From: Hygrocybe punicea | Lineage: Eukaryota > Basidiomycota > Agaricomycetes > Agaricales > Hygrophoraceae | Assembly: GCA_963556145.1 (NCBI GenBank) | Contig: OY744465.1 | Coordinates: 4,402,001-4,466,000 of the forward strand | Reading direction: 5' to 3' | DNA: 64,000 nt | In this document: piece after piece, positions 10,680 to 22,364 of the stretch | How the letters are laid out: each line of letters starts with the position of its first letter | Position numbering within the stretch: the stretch's first letter is position 1 | Translations under genes and position numbers: made by a program | Notes under the pieces: model-generated | What the model saw: only the letters and a program-made list of their open reading frames with translations | What the model was told of the DNA's origin: nothing | The model's database searches: none

Positions 10680-11560
10680 CTAAAGTGATCGCCCGATATT
10701 CGTCTCCTTCAGTACCCAGATAGCATCATCCAGAATATCAATCAATAATCCCCCTTCCCCGTCTGTTGTCGGAGAGACACGAAAAGTGGCATCCTTGATT
10801 TCTCGTGTGACCTTCTTGTAGGCGTGGCCAGCAAGTGCGAAATTGCGATGTCCTCGATAATCGAACGAAATGTGACTTCGCATGACCTTGCGTGCCATAT
10901 TTTGGGTACATTGTTCGGCTGGACACCAGAGGTGCTTTGCGTCCAGAGTTCTGCTGCGTAATCAGCGAGGAAGGTAAGTGGGCGCAGCCCGGACCCAGTT
11001 CGATCGCCTTGTTTATCAGTTGCAAACGGCGGGTCAAACCCCAGGAATATTTCGCACGACGACCTTTTCCAGAATGAATACCACTGGGTGACTTTGTAAA
11101 AGCTCACCCTCGGTTGAATGAGCCAAACATGAAGAGCGTGGAGCCATTTGGTGAAGAACTCGGTCTCGAGCATATGGGACCATAACAGTACGTGCTGTAT
11201 TGGTTTCACGTCTTGGTTGCGAGGGTTAACGCTGAAATCATCACGAAGAGCAGCGCCAAGTTTGGGCACGACGTATTTGAGAGGCATTGCGTCCCACTCA
11301 CCCGGGTCGAACACCTAGACATTAGCAATATAGAGCCCGGGTTTGAAATCGACCAGATGTCTGTAGGCATCGTATCCTTCGCCACCCAAGTTCTCAACAC
11401 ACTTTCAACCTTCCGCCTCGCCTCCTCTACCACGTTATCCATTTGCGGGCAGGCTGGGGTGTCAACGCATTACATCCTTCGAAATTACGGAACTTCGTCA
11501 ATTTGGGTAGGATCAACTGGTCAAGTGGGTTGTGTCGGGTGGTCGGATGAATATTCGATG
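10680..11560 (-). pseudogene. Truncated, frameshifted TFIP11/Ntr1 splicing-factor relic
   Basis: Segments of the C-terminal GCFC region of tuftelin-interacting protein 11 (yeast Ntr1, which recruits Prp43 for spliceosome disassembly) are visible on the minus strand in family order: LDQLILPKLTK, VVEEARRKVESVLRTW, FDPGEWDAMPLKYVVPKLGA, LETEFFTKWLHALHVWLIQP, VTQWYSFWK, LQLINKAIELGP, TFRSIIEDIAISH, HEKSRMPLF, RVSPTTDGEGGLLIDILDDA. Neighbouring segments lie in different frames with no room for introns, for example between GFDP and RRLQLINKA and between MPLF and RVSP. A block before LETEFF appears deleted. The N-terminal G-patch half is absent, because RAD50 starts only about 230 bp beyond. This is a decayed 5'-truncated copy; the functional gene should lie elsewhere. 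Confidence 0.75.
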
Positions 11561-11792
11561 CATAGTGGTAACACGCTTGATCAAGTTTCATACAATCTAC
11601 AGCCTCATCAGCAAAAGTGCACGATCCCGACAACGACTTATAATCTACCTGTGGTACTTTTATTGCCCTTGTATTGGGCTTATACGAGCTTATACGACGT
11701 TTCCAAGCCTTACTTGATTCTTTTGCTGATGTCAGCGATCACGTGGTCGCATAGTGCGTCAGTCGCGACCACTGCTGGGCAATTTGACCTCC

Positions 11793-14700
11793 ATGGCGTG
11801 TTTGAACAAACTCGCCATTCGCGGGATTCGTTCGTTCGACGACAAACAAATATCCGTCATCGAGTTCTTCTCTCCAGTTACCGTCATAGTCGGACACAAT
11901 GGCAGTGGCAAAACGACCATCATTGAATGTCTCAAGTACGCTACAACAGGTGATCAGCCGCCCAACACACGCGGCGGCGCTTTCATTCATGACCCAAAGA
12001 TGGCCAACGAAAAGGAAGTAAAAGCTCAGGTGAAACTGCGTTTCCATGCCGCCAATGGTACCCGGATGTTAGCAGTGCGCAATTTGTCCGTCACCATGAA
12101 GAAGACAGCAGGGATGACGATGAAGACGCTGGAAAGTATTCTAGCATTAGCTGACGGAAATGCGGATAAGGGTGGAAAGGTATGACAATCTCCCTCGATG
12201 TTCATTCACTCCGTTAAACGGTTGCTGCGCAGCGAGGCGTGATTTCCACGAAGTGCGCTGAAATGGACGCAGAGATACCGCATTTGCTCGGGGTCTCCAA
12301 GTCTGTTCTTGAAAATGTTATTTTTTGCCATCAAGAAGAGTCCTATTGGCCTATGGCTGAACCTGCAGCCCTCAAGAAGAAATTCGATGACATTTTCGAG
12401 GCCACAAGGTTCTATTCATTGCCCTCAATCGAGCTTCTCTCCGCTAATTGGTTGCCAAAGGTATACTAAGGCGCTGGACTCGATCAAAGCTCTCCGGAAA
12501 GATCGAGTTGCGGAACTTAAAGCCGATAAAGAACGCCTGGAATCTCTTGCCCGCGAAAAATCTCACGCCGACAAGCTGAAAAGTCGCATTTTGGACCTGA
12601 ACTCCGCGATTGCGGCTAAGGAGGTTGAATACGAGGAGATAAAGAAGCAATATGACGAATTGGTAATAGCCAATCAAAAGTTCTACGACTACGCCACCAG
12701 ATTCCGAGAATTATACATCAATATTGAGCATTTGCAAACGCAACAGAAACGTTTACAGGCTGATTTGGACGACGCCAAGGAAAACTGGCAGGAGGTTGAA
12801 GGTGTGTCATGCCGCAAGTTCAAAAAATGTTGAGCACTGAGCACCACGACTTCGCAGGCACTGAGGAAGAATTAGTCCAAAGGTTGAACAATTTCGACGA
12901 ACATGTTGTCAAGCAAAGGCAGAAAAAGAGGAAGGAAGAATCTGATCGGCAGGATCTCGAAGAGGAGCTAGCCAACGTTCGCAAGAAGCACGAGGAACTT
13001 ATGAATGAGCATGGCGAGCTTGTTGGTGAGGCTAAAGTAAGTCATTCCGGCAGACTTACATAATGATCAGCAACTGGATTTGTGCTAGGCGCAAGAACGT
13101 CGCATATCTGATCGTGAAGCGCTTATCCGTGAAATCAGCGGTAAATACCATATCAAGGGATACAGCCATTCGCCTCTTGAGAGGGAAAAGGTCATTGAAT
13201 TCATCTCTCGATTGGGTGACATTCAGAGGCGACAAAAAATAGAATTTGAGAAGCTCCAGGTCCGTATTGGCAAACTCTACCATGAGAGTTGTCGTTTCAT
13301 CCCTTTTCTCTTCAGAGCGACAGTATATCCAAAAACGATGACTATCATCGAAAGCATACGCAAATGTATACTCAACTTGAGGCATTGAAACTCAAGAAGA
13401 CTCATCTTCGGAATCAACTTGTCTGTGACATCCTTTCGCCCATGACACGGTGTCTTGATTTTATCTATAGGATGAACGCCAGAAATCGATTGCCGCCTCC
13501 GAACAAAAGCTTGACGCTGCACAAGCTTTGCAGAGCGAACATCAAACATTGCTCACAGATATTGAAGACAAGAAGGCGCGAATCAATAAAGTCAAAGCAG
13601 ATGTCAAATCTGCCAAGTACGAAGAGCGACTTGCGGACAAAATGGCGAAAGCTCGCACCATGGAGGATGCACGAGATGACTTGAATGCTGAAACTCGTGC
13701 GCTGAGTTTGCAGGCCGACTCACGGGCTCGATTGGACATCAAAAGGTCGGAGGTGAAGAACAAGATGGGAGAAGTGAAGAACATGTGCATTTTTCCGACT
13801 CTCATTTTGCTTCGAATCAGCTGAAGAAAACATAACACAGCGTCGATATGAACAATGCCAAGTACCGCAAATTAGTGGGAGCTGACGCGCAAGCAGATAC
13901 TATGGAACGAGAACTAGAACGTGTTTCAGCGTTAGTGCCTATCGGTATGTGTCTCGAGGGTTGCTGACGATTCAACGATCGTTGGGCTTCTATAGCGAGA
14001 AAGAGAAGGAGCATTCCAAGCTGGAAAGTGAAGCAACAGACGCCAACAACGAGTGCCAGAACGCAGAGATGAAACTGTCGAGTTTGAACACTCAAGCTAA
14101 GGCAAAGCGAGAGGAGCTCAAGAGTACGTTTTCACTATCCCAACACCGTTAGAGATACTCACCTTGCGATTGGTTTAGCGCTGGAAAGGAACTTGAGAAT
14201 TGGTCTAGAGTCACATAACAGTTTGGACGTCGCTATCAAGGAAGCAGCAGAGGAACTCAGTATTCGCCAGGAGTACGTCATCCACAGTCATATTCTATGG
14301 TGACTTTCTTGGCCGCTTACATTTCGGTCTATTAGGACTAGCGGAAACATGGTTGGAGCGGGTCAAATCTATGAGGGTTTTCTCCGCGTTGGGAAACAAA
14401 GAAAGATATGCACAGCCTGCAACCGTAGTATGGACGATCATGAGCTGGTCGTGTTTGAGAAACATGTTTGTGATTTCCTTTCGTCTTTGTGCCCATGCTC
14501 AAGGTTTCTGCAGCTGAGAGATCAAATGAAGAAGACATCACCGGAGGCTGTTGCTTCTAACAAGGCAGAACTGGCTGATTGGGTGAAAGAACTTGACCGG
14601 TTGCAAGGCCTGTTACCCATCGAAGCATCCCGGAATCGCTTGAAATCCATTGAATTGCCTGCATTAGAACAGCAAATTAAGGAACAAGAGGCAGCCATCC

Positions 14701-16918
14701 CTGCAATTAGTGACAAGGCTGAGAAGGTTTATCGCAATCGGTGATAGTATCGCTCATCTCGTGGCTCACCGTTGTTTGGATAGGCTTTAAAACGACTCAA
14801 TGATGTGAAGAGGGAATTGAAAGGCATTTCGAATATGAAGCAGCATGCCACTCTTGTCTCGAGGACCCAAAAGGAAATTGATCGTCTAGGCCAAGAGATC
14901 ACGAGCCTTGTGAAGGATCTTTCGGCGACTGGATCCACGAGAACGGCGGATGAAGTGCAAGTGGAGCTCGACACGTTATCCGGAGATCTGTACGTGCTTG
15001 GGTTATAGACTCTGCCGTTCTATGGCTTATTCGGTTGGTTGGTAGACGCCTCAACGAGAGAGAGAAACAAGCGTTACTTACAGAAAGGGAACGACAGAAT
15101 ACCGCACTTCGCTCACTTGAATCCGACTTGCATCATATCCAGATACGGGAAACTACTATGGCGAGCCAGATACGCGAAAACGCGGCCTTGGAGGGGAATC
15201 TTGAGGTTATGAAACAGTCGATAGCAACATTCGTGGGCGAATTGAAGGTGCTCCTTCAATTTTTTAGCTGCGTTTGGTATGTATATTGAATTCTCACGCA
15301 GGAAACGGACACCAAGATTGCTGAGGCACAAGCACCGATCGATCGGCTTGAAGAAGAACATAATCATATACAGAGTGAACTTAATGCCAAGATTGCTGAA
15401 GCTCAACGTTTAACACAAGACCTCAACATGAGCGTCGACAAACTTGACAGCACAAATAAAATTGTTGAGCGGTATTATTCGTATCACAACTCACGCGAAT
15501 TTCCGCTGACACATGTCTAAATCGCAGATATGTGCGAGACAAACGTACACGACAGCTACAAGAGTGTGCAGAGAAGATCGAGCAATCCCGGTTGGAGATC
15601 GAGGAACTCAGCACCAGTATCGAAGGTGTTCGGGATGTTATCAACAAGATTGAAAAAGAAGTCAACGAAAGTGGCGCCTCAGTAGCCAACTTGCGCGAAA
15701 ATATCCGAATAAAAAAGTTAATTGTGGAAATTGCCGGGATCCAGGCAAAAATCGATTCGCTCGACATGGACGAAGCTGCCAGAGCTCGGAGGAATTTCCA
15801 GGATAAATACAACATTGAGAAACAAAGGGAGACTGAGATGCAAAGCAAAGTATTGATTCTTGATTCCTCGACTGTGCCACTCCTAACGTCTACGTTCTCA
15901 GTTTGCCCATATTGGGGGTGAAGTCAGTTCGTCTAAATCTCAACTGAAGACTTGGGAAGACGATCTGAAGGAGTTCAAAGAAATTAATAAGAGATACACC
16001 GATCAGCTCATCAGGGTCAAGGTGTGCCCCTTGTTGTTTCACCACGATCTAGCCTAAAATCTCTTTTGAGATGTCCGATATGGCAAACAGCGACTTGGAA
16101 AAGTACGCAAAAGCACTGGACAAGTATGTACGGTCGTTGTAGAATTGAACATACTGATAATATTGCCATTTTCTCCAGCGCCATCATGAAATATCACGGG
16201 CTCAAGATGGAAGAAGTGAATGATACAATGCGACACCTCTGGAACAAGACTTACCAGGGCACTGGTGCGGTGGACGATCTTTGCTTTTTTTTCCACGATA
16301 TTGACATTCTTCAGATATTGATGGAATCAAAATCCGTTCCGACGTCGAAGGAGGAAGTTCAAAACGATCATATAATTATCGAGTATGATCTTGATTCAAT
16401 ACTTGCTTACGATTACTGATACACATTATTTAGGTTGTGATGACAAAGGATCAGGTTGAAATGGACATGCGAGGGAGGTGTTCTGCAGGACAGAAGATGT
16501 TGGTTTCTATCATCATTCGGCTCGCCCTTTCCGACTCCTTCGGCCAAAACTGTGGGATTCTAGCCCTTGACGAGCCTACGAACGCCCTTGACACAGAGAA
16601 CATCGACGCTCTTGCGGCCAGCCTTGTTGAGTACGCATCTCCTTCCCCTTTCCCTCCTCAACACTTCATTGCTGTCATAGCATCATCAATGAGCGGAAAA
16701 ACCATTCCAATTTCCAATTGATTATCATCACCCACGACGAGAACTTCCTGCGGAAGTTGGGTCAAAATGATGTGATGGAATACTATTGGTATGTGCAACA
16801 AGATGTTTATTGTGATGTTCATTGTGTGCTCACGGTGTGCTCACGGTTGACATTCAACAGGCGGGTATCGAGAGACTCAAGGCAGAAATCGATAATTGAG
16901 CGCCAGCGATTCAGGTAG
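11793..16918 (+). CDS. RAD50: DNA double-strand break repair ATPase Rad50
   Basis: A large multi-exon gene encodes Rad50, the SMC-like ATPase of the MRN/MRX complex that tethers and processes DNA ends. The start at 11793 gives [19 protein letters not shown]. Walker A is [20 protein letters not shown]. Next come the Rad50-specific [15 protein letters not shown], the first coiled-coil arm, and the zinc hook [14 protein letters not shown] (CxxC at about 14415). The second coiled-coil arm leads to the signature motif [20 protein letters not shown], Walker [14 protein letters not shown], and the H-loop [10 protein letters not shown]. The intron at about 12409-12462 restores the reading ATRYTKALD. 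All catalytic motifs are intact. The upstream spacer separates it from the TFIP11 relic. Confidence 0.95.
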
Positions 16919-17156
16919 ACTGACGTTGTTGTGGTTGTTGATTCCCTCTGCCGAGTACATCCAAGTCACCAATCTTGTATCGAACATCGTCGCCTAGTTT
17001 TCAATTATAAAATTCTTCCTGCATCACTAGGGGTCGACGCTTGGCTGCGTCTTACAGGGACCTTGCTTGTTGAAGGTGAAATTATTTACATCTATTTGTC
17101 TTTGACAGAGAATTATGGGGGGACATGACCTTGCACAAGCAAGGTGACGTTAGATC

Positions 17157-18711
17157 ATGACCACACCATTTCCAACACTCGAGAATTTACGCCTTGAATC
17201 TCATCCAACGACTCGAAGCCGAGCAGTATCTCAGCGTGATTTATCGCCGGGATCTATCGTCATTTCGATACCTTCTTTGACTACCGTTTTGCTCTCATCA
17301 GAGAAAGGACGCCGCTGTGACGCTTGTCATACACTGCAGTCAGAAGAAAGACCTCTCCGAAAGTGTTCGGGGTGCCTATCTTATTGGTATTGTGATATAA
17401 AATGTGAGAGCGATACGTAGTCACCCATTGCAATTCGCAATTCGCTGATTATCTGCAGGCCAAAACTTGCAATGGAAGGCTCATCACAAACATATTTGCA
17501 AACCTTACCGTCATTTCACAGCCTCCCAAGGATATCAACGACTTGCTCCCCACGAACGATTGGACGCTGTACTCCTCTCACATTTGATGGCGGAACATTA
17601 TTTGTCCAACGGCACCTCAAAACGCCAGGATGCCATGTTGTCTATGTTTCTCTCTCTCATAGAAGGGCTCATCCCGAATGAAGCGCCACCCACATGCCCA
17701 AATAGCAAAACACTCGTCCGAAAGGACGTCGTAAACCGTCTCTACGCAAGATTTGGGAACAATAACTTTGCAATTCACTCTCACCTTACTTGTTTTGCCC
17801 ATGGTATTTTCCCTCTCGCCAGCCGACTCTTCAATCATTCGTGTGTGCCCAATGCCGCTGCGAAGTACATCATAAAACCGTTCCAGTCTATTTCCATGGA
17901 GGTGGTGGCACTTACTTCCATATCTCAGAATGAAGAGGTATGGTTTGATTCCCACTCATATCATTCGGCATTGGAAACCTGGCGTGTGTCGAGTAGGTAT
18001 GTTTGCCGTATATGGATCCGGCTTTGTTGCAATCCCGACGGCACATATTGGAGTCTGCTTACGGGTTTCGCTGTACCTGCTCTTCCTGTGCCTTTCTTCA
18101 AAACATAGGTCACATTCCGGATCCACCCAAGATTGCGAGCGAACGTGCGGAAATGGAGAAACTGCTCCGTCAATACGTCTTTCCTGCTGGAATATATCAA
18201 GATCAGGCTCTAACTCTCCCCAGCAAACTTCAAAACGAAACTTTCCCCAGTAGTTTACATCCTCTTTTGCACGAGTCCTTTTTGGCGGGTCTTTCTGAGA
18301 GATTCAGCAGGTCTTCTCATGAGGGGCGTCCAGACGTTGCGCTAGTAGCGGGTCTCACGCTGGTAGCACTTTATGTGCTCATCTATCCACATAATTATCC
18401 ACAGATAGGTGAGCTTGTAGCTTTTTTCCACATCCTTATCTGACTGTCTTGAACAAGGGCTGCATCTGCTTGAAATGGCCAAGACTGCTTGGAATGCTAC
18501 AATTGTATTTCCACAGGAGTGTTCTGAAGATGCGGAGGCGACATCGACATTGCTACGTGACACGCATGATTATCTGTCGTCAAGTCGCAGGATCCTCTCG
18601 ATATTTGGACCGGAAGGAGACGAAGGGGGACCTTTGGAGGAGATCCGGACTTTACAAGGCTTACTCGACACAAACGGAACAACGACACTTGGAAAGGCAT
18701 CCCAAAATTAA
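17157..18711 (+). CDS. SET and MYND domain (SMYD-type) lysine methyltransferase
   Basis: The product has the split-SET layout of SMYD proteins. The N-terminal SET part is followed by a MYND zinc finger (CDACHTLQSEERPLRKCSGC, then WYCDIKC across an intron at about 17402-17459, then WKAHHKHIC). The SET core has the cofactor motif LFNHSCVPNAA, then EEV-LPYMDP after an intron. The post-SET cysteines are FRCTCSSC. A C-terminal TPR-like helical region follows (HLLEMAKTAWNATIVF). The stop is at 18709. Such enzymes methylate histone or non-histone lysines in nucleus or cytosol; the substrate cannot be read from sequence. Confidence 0.88.
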
Positions 18712-19111
18712 AGCAAAACCGCCGTCTAAATGTCTGGGATATTGTGCTTCATTCGGTCACGGTCACGGTCGTGGCACCAGCTCTTGTCTCGCACCGCAGT
18801 CACACTGTCCTAGGTCTTCGCATGTCCCCGATTCGGGCTACGTGGAAGGGACCGAAGGGTGGCGTACTTACTCTGAATCCATCGTCACCAAGTTCTGATT
18901 GTCGAATACCGATTGGTACGCTGTTACCGTTGAATATATTGCGATTGGATAGTGTTGGTTCAACCCAAATGTCAACGCATTATGAGGTTTTATGAGAAAT
19001 GAGAAAAATATTATGGTAAAATTCATGACCACGTGCACCCTGATTTGCTCGTTGCACGACATCGCCGTTGACCGATTTCAAGTTCGGGCCTGATACACTA
19101 TTAGTATTACT
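18712..19111. other. Intergenic region
   Basis: This 400-base spacer lies between the SMYD gene and the Derlin gene. Short frames are present but none resembles a protein. It probably holds the SMYD 3' UTR and the Derlin promoter. Confidence 0.45.
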
Positions 19112-20035
19112 ATGCCTGTTGGGATCGAGGCTTGGTTTACTCAAATCCCACCCATAACCCGTGCATGGCTTGCGGCTTCAGTGCTGACGAGTTTGGCCGT
19201 GGTTCGTTGTTCTTCTTCTTTCATTTCAAGATTATAACGTCTGCATGCAGCAATGTCAGCTTGTGACTCCTTTGCAGCTCTATTTTAGCCCCAAGAATGC
19301 GTTCATCAACGTTCAGGTACGTTAAAGCTCTGACGATTTCCTCATGTCAACATTCACACAGGTTTTGTCTTTAAAGCCATGGCGCGCGTTCACCACATTT
19401 TTCTATTTCGGAACGATATCATTAGACTTTGTTTTCCACATGTTCTTCTTGTATGTCCAAATTCGTTCTCACATTTCCACACTGATAGTCCGTTCAGTAT
19501 GCGATATAGTCGAATGTTAGAAGAATCGTCGTTTGCAAACCGCAAAGCGGACTACTTTTGGTTGTTGCTGTTATCTTCTGTCATGCTTCTCGTAAGTGCA
19601 GAGAACTTGTCTCGGTTGCCTTTAGCCCATGACAATCTTGTTCAGGCCCTTTCACCCCTTGTCAACCTTCCTTTTCTTTCCTCCCCCTTAGCGTTTGTCC
19701 CCATCTATCTTTGGTCGCGGCGCCATCCTTCGACCCCGATCTCTCTTTTTGGTATTTTCACCATCGCGGCACCGTATCTCCCTATAGCACTTGTGGCCTT
19801 TTCTTGGGTCCTGAATGGATCCTGGAAAGCCGCAGCTGGTGACCTAGTTGGATGTGCAGTGGGCCATGTCGGTTGGTTCTTAAGAGATGTATGGACACGA
19901 GAGATGGTCGGTGGACCTACGGTGTTCAGTGAAGCACCGATAAGGTTGTAAGTTCCATTATCATTGCTAAACCTCATTAAACTTTACTGAATAAAGCGTT
20001 TCATTTTCAGGAAGCGCCTCTTTGGGGAAATATAA
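19112..20035 (+). CDS. DER1: Derlin (Der1-like ER-associated degradation protein)
   Basis: The start MPVGIEAWFTQIPPITRAWL and the next exon QCQLVTPLQLYFSPKNAFI are the hallmark Derlin N-terminus. The next exon gives VWRAFTTFFYFG. Membrane segments follow: ISLDFVFHMFFLMRYSRMLEE, DYFWLLLLSSVMLLVS, and two more in the LAFVPIYLWSRRHP-SLFGIFTIAAPYLPI region. The sequence GCAVGHVGWFLRDVW carries the rhomboid-like GxxxG-type helix packing. The last exon adds LKRLFGEI with stop TAA at 20033. Derlins are catalytically inactive rhomboids of the ER membrane that help retrotranslocate misfolded proteins for proteasomal degradation. Confidence 0.93.
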
Positions 20036-20263
20036 TGATGCAGTTGATAGTACTAGTCAGTTCTTGTACCTCCAGGCTGTTGTGACTGGATTTCTCAGCC
20101 GCCGACTGTGAGCTCAAAATCAAGGCACGTGACGTTGCGCCCGTCGGAAATTGAACTTGAAAAAGGCACAAACAAACAAGTTCAAGAATTAAGTTATTTG
20201 AGTCGAGCCACTTGAAAACTTGTCTTTTGTCTTTTAACCTCGGCTTGCAGTATCACAAACCAG

Positions 20264-22071
20264 AATGCAAGCTCTGGGAGCTCGTGACATCAACGTTTCA
20301 CGTCTTGCAGGTCGTAAAAGGCTTGCGGAAGCCGTGCACGGTCGCGCGAAACGAGCGAAAGTGGATTACACCATCATTAATGGTCGACAGGATGCCTCTC
20401 AGCTTTACGCGACGCTGGCAGGCGCGCAGCTTGATTTTGATTTTCCCATGTTTTACAAGCACGAGTGAGGTTACGTACTGGAATACCTCTTTGTTCTAAC
20501 AAAAAATTTCTTTTTCTTTTACCTAGTGTAAGGAGCGAACTCTACCGCAATAGGTGTTTCTATGCACCAACGTTCAAGAAGCTCTACGATGCTTCTGTGC
20601 GGAACCTTGTCCTACCTGGATTGAGGAGGGTTCGAATCCAGAGAACTGTTCGCCGAAATGCTAACATAACTCCAGACCTTGAGTTTGATCAGGAATTTGA
20701 ATGGGTGCATTCGGTGTGGAAAGGTCAGTCTTCTCGTGACTTATATATGTACCTATGAATGTTTATGGAATGCGGCAGTGGAATATGATAAGAAGCGCGC
20801 AGGTAGGAAGATGCGCAGGTCAGGAGTGATAATACCCCGTCCTGACGCCCAAGTCTTGGGTGAAACGAACATCGGATGCCTTCCAGCTGCAGAGCAGTCA
20901 ATGAAGATCGAATGTGGCTGCTGTTACAATGATGAATGCTCTTTTGTAAGTGATCACCTGCTCTCCGCTGCATACCAACGACTTACCCTCAAATCAAGAA
21001 CACAATGATTCAGTGCCCCGATGCGCATTTATTCTGCGGAGACTGCGTACGTGCCCAGGCAGGTGTGGCGGTTGGAGGTCGCCAACGAGTGGGTCGCCAT
21101 AACCTTCTGTACACTTTGTCGATAACTGACATTCTCCTTGCCTCTGGATAGGACATTCTATGCATGGACACATCTGGATGCAAACAACCCTTTCCCGTGA
21201 CTGAATTACGGAAATGCCTCGATGCCCGCACCTTTGAACTCTGGCAAAGGATTGTCCAAGCAGACGACATCGCAGCGGCTAACCTGGAAGGGCTGGAACA
21301 TTGTCCAGCGTGCGACTTTGCGATGATCTTCGAAGTGGGCATTGATGCTGCTCCGGTGTTGACCTGCCTTCAGAGTGATTGTAGACTCGTCAGTTGCAGA
21401 CGTTGTAAAAAGAAGGTGTGGGATCATTGACACTTGGCGTCTTTTCATTGGTGATGGTTTACTTTTTTTTTCGTCGACGTTAGGCGCACACGGGTCGGGC
21501 CTGTGAGGATATTGAAGAAGCCAAACTCAAAACCGAGCATGTTGTAGAGGAAGCCATGAGTGAGTTTTGCAACAATTCCAGGCAGGCAGAAATCACCAAT
21601 ATATCGGTTGTGCAGGCAAATCAATCATACGGGAATGTCCTGGATGCAAACTGCCTTTCATCAAGGCAGAAGGGGTATGTCCCAGTGCACTTCCACCTGC
21701 GCTTAGCAGTCTAATGTCGCCTTCATTTCACTCCCTGCAGTGCAACAAGATTGTCGTTAGTATTCCAAATTCGACAAGCGGCCATGTCTTGATTCTAACC
21801 GGCTCTTCTCAGTGTCAAAATATCAGATGTCGCATTACATCATGTTACCTGTGCCGTCAGATCATTACATTACAAAACCCTTATTCTCATTTCGATCGTC
21901 AAGACCTTCCGCAAGATCAAAGATGTATCCTATGGGACGGTGTTGGTGGTGAAGGCACCCACAGACGGCACGAGGCAGAGGTATGCCAAACCATCTTGTT
22001 CTCGTTTCTCGTTTCTGGAACAAACTTGATAGGCCGCGGCAGCACAGCTCCTACAACGCCAGAGACTATAA
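20264..22071 (+). CDS. RBR-type E3 ubiquitin ligase, RNF216/TRIAD3-like
   Basis: A multi-exon gene with a RING1-IBR-RING2 module. RING1 begins IECGCCYNDECSF and continues after an intron with CPDAHLFCGDCV and CMDTSGCKQPFP. IBR is LEHCPACDFAMIF, CLQSDCRLVSCRRCKKK. RING2 is CPGCKLPFIKAEG joined across an intron to CNKI, then CQNIRCRITSCYLCRQII. By family comparison, the Cys of the EGCNKI segment is the thioester-forming catalytic residue; it is present and the splice junction falls right beside it. The order and the CYLCRQI ending match the RNF216 branch. The last exon runs AAAAQLLQRQRL to a stop at 22069. The N-terminal 230 residues hold no known domain. Confidence 0.88.
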
Positions 22072-22364
22072 ATTCACGCCTACAAAATGCTTTGAAAGCG
22101 AATGAATCCTCTGTATCAATTTCCTGAATGTGCCATATGTACAAAAAACACATTCCCATAATATTAAATACCCTCGCTGTCAAAGCAGTGCAATCCTGTA
22201 TATCATACAGAGTAGATATAAACATAGATAAAAGCAGAATGGCAAGAATAGTGAGCCAATAAAAACAGGCATAATGACAGCTGAAGCATAGAAGAACGAG
22301 GCAGTTATCCACGACCTCCTGAAATTATCAAAGATCAAAGACACCAGTGTTCACTGAGACGGAG

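Noticed and set aside
20631..20655. GGTTCGAATCC resembling a tRNA T-loop
   Set aside because: It lies inside an RBR ligase exon, and no acceptor stem or anticodon arm can be folded around it.
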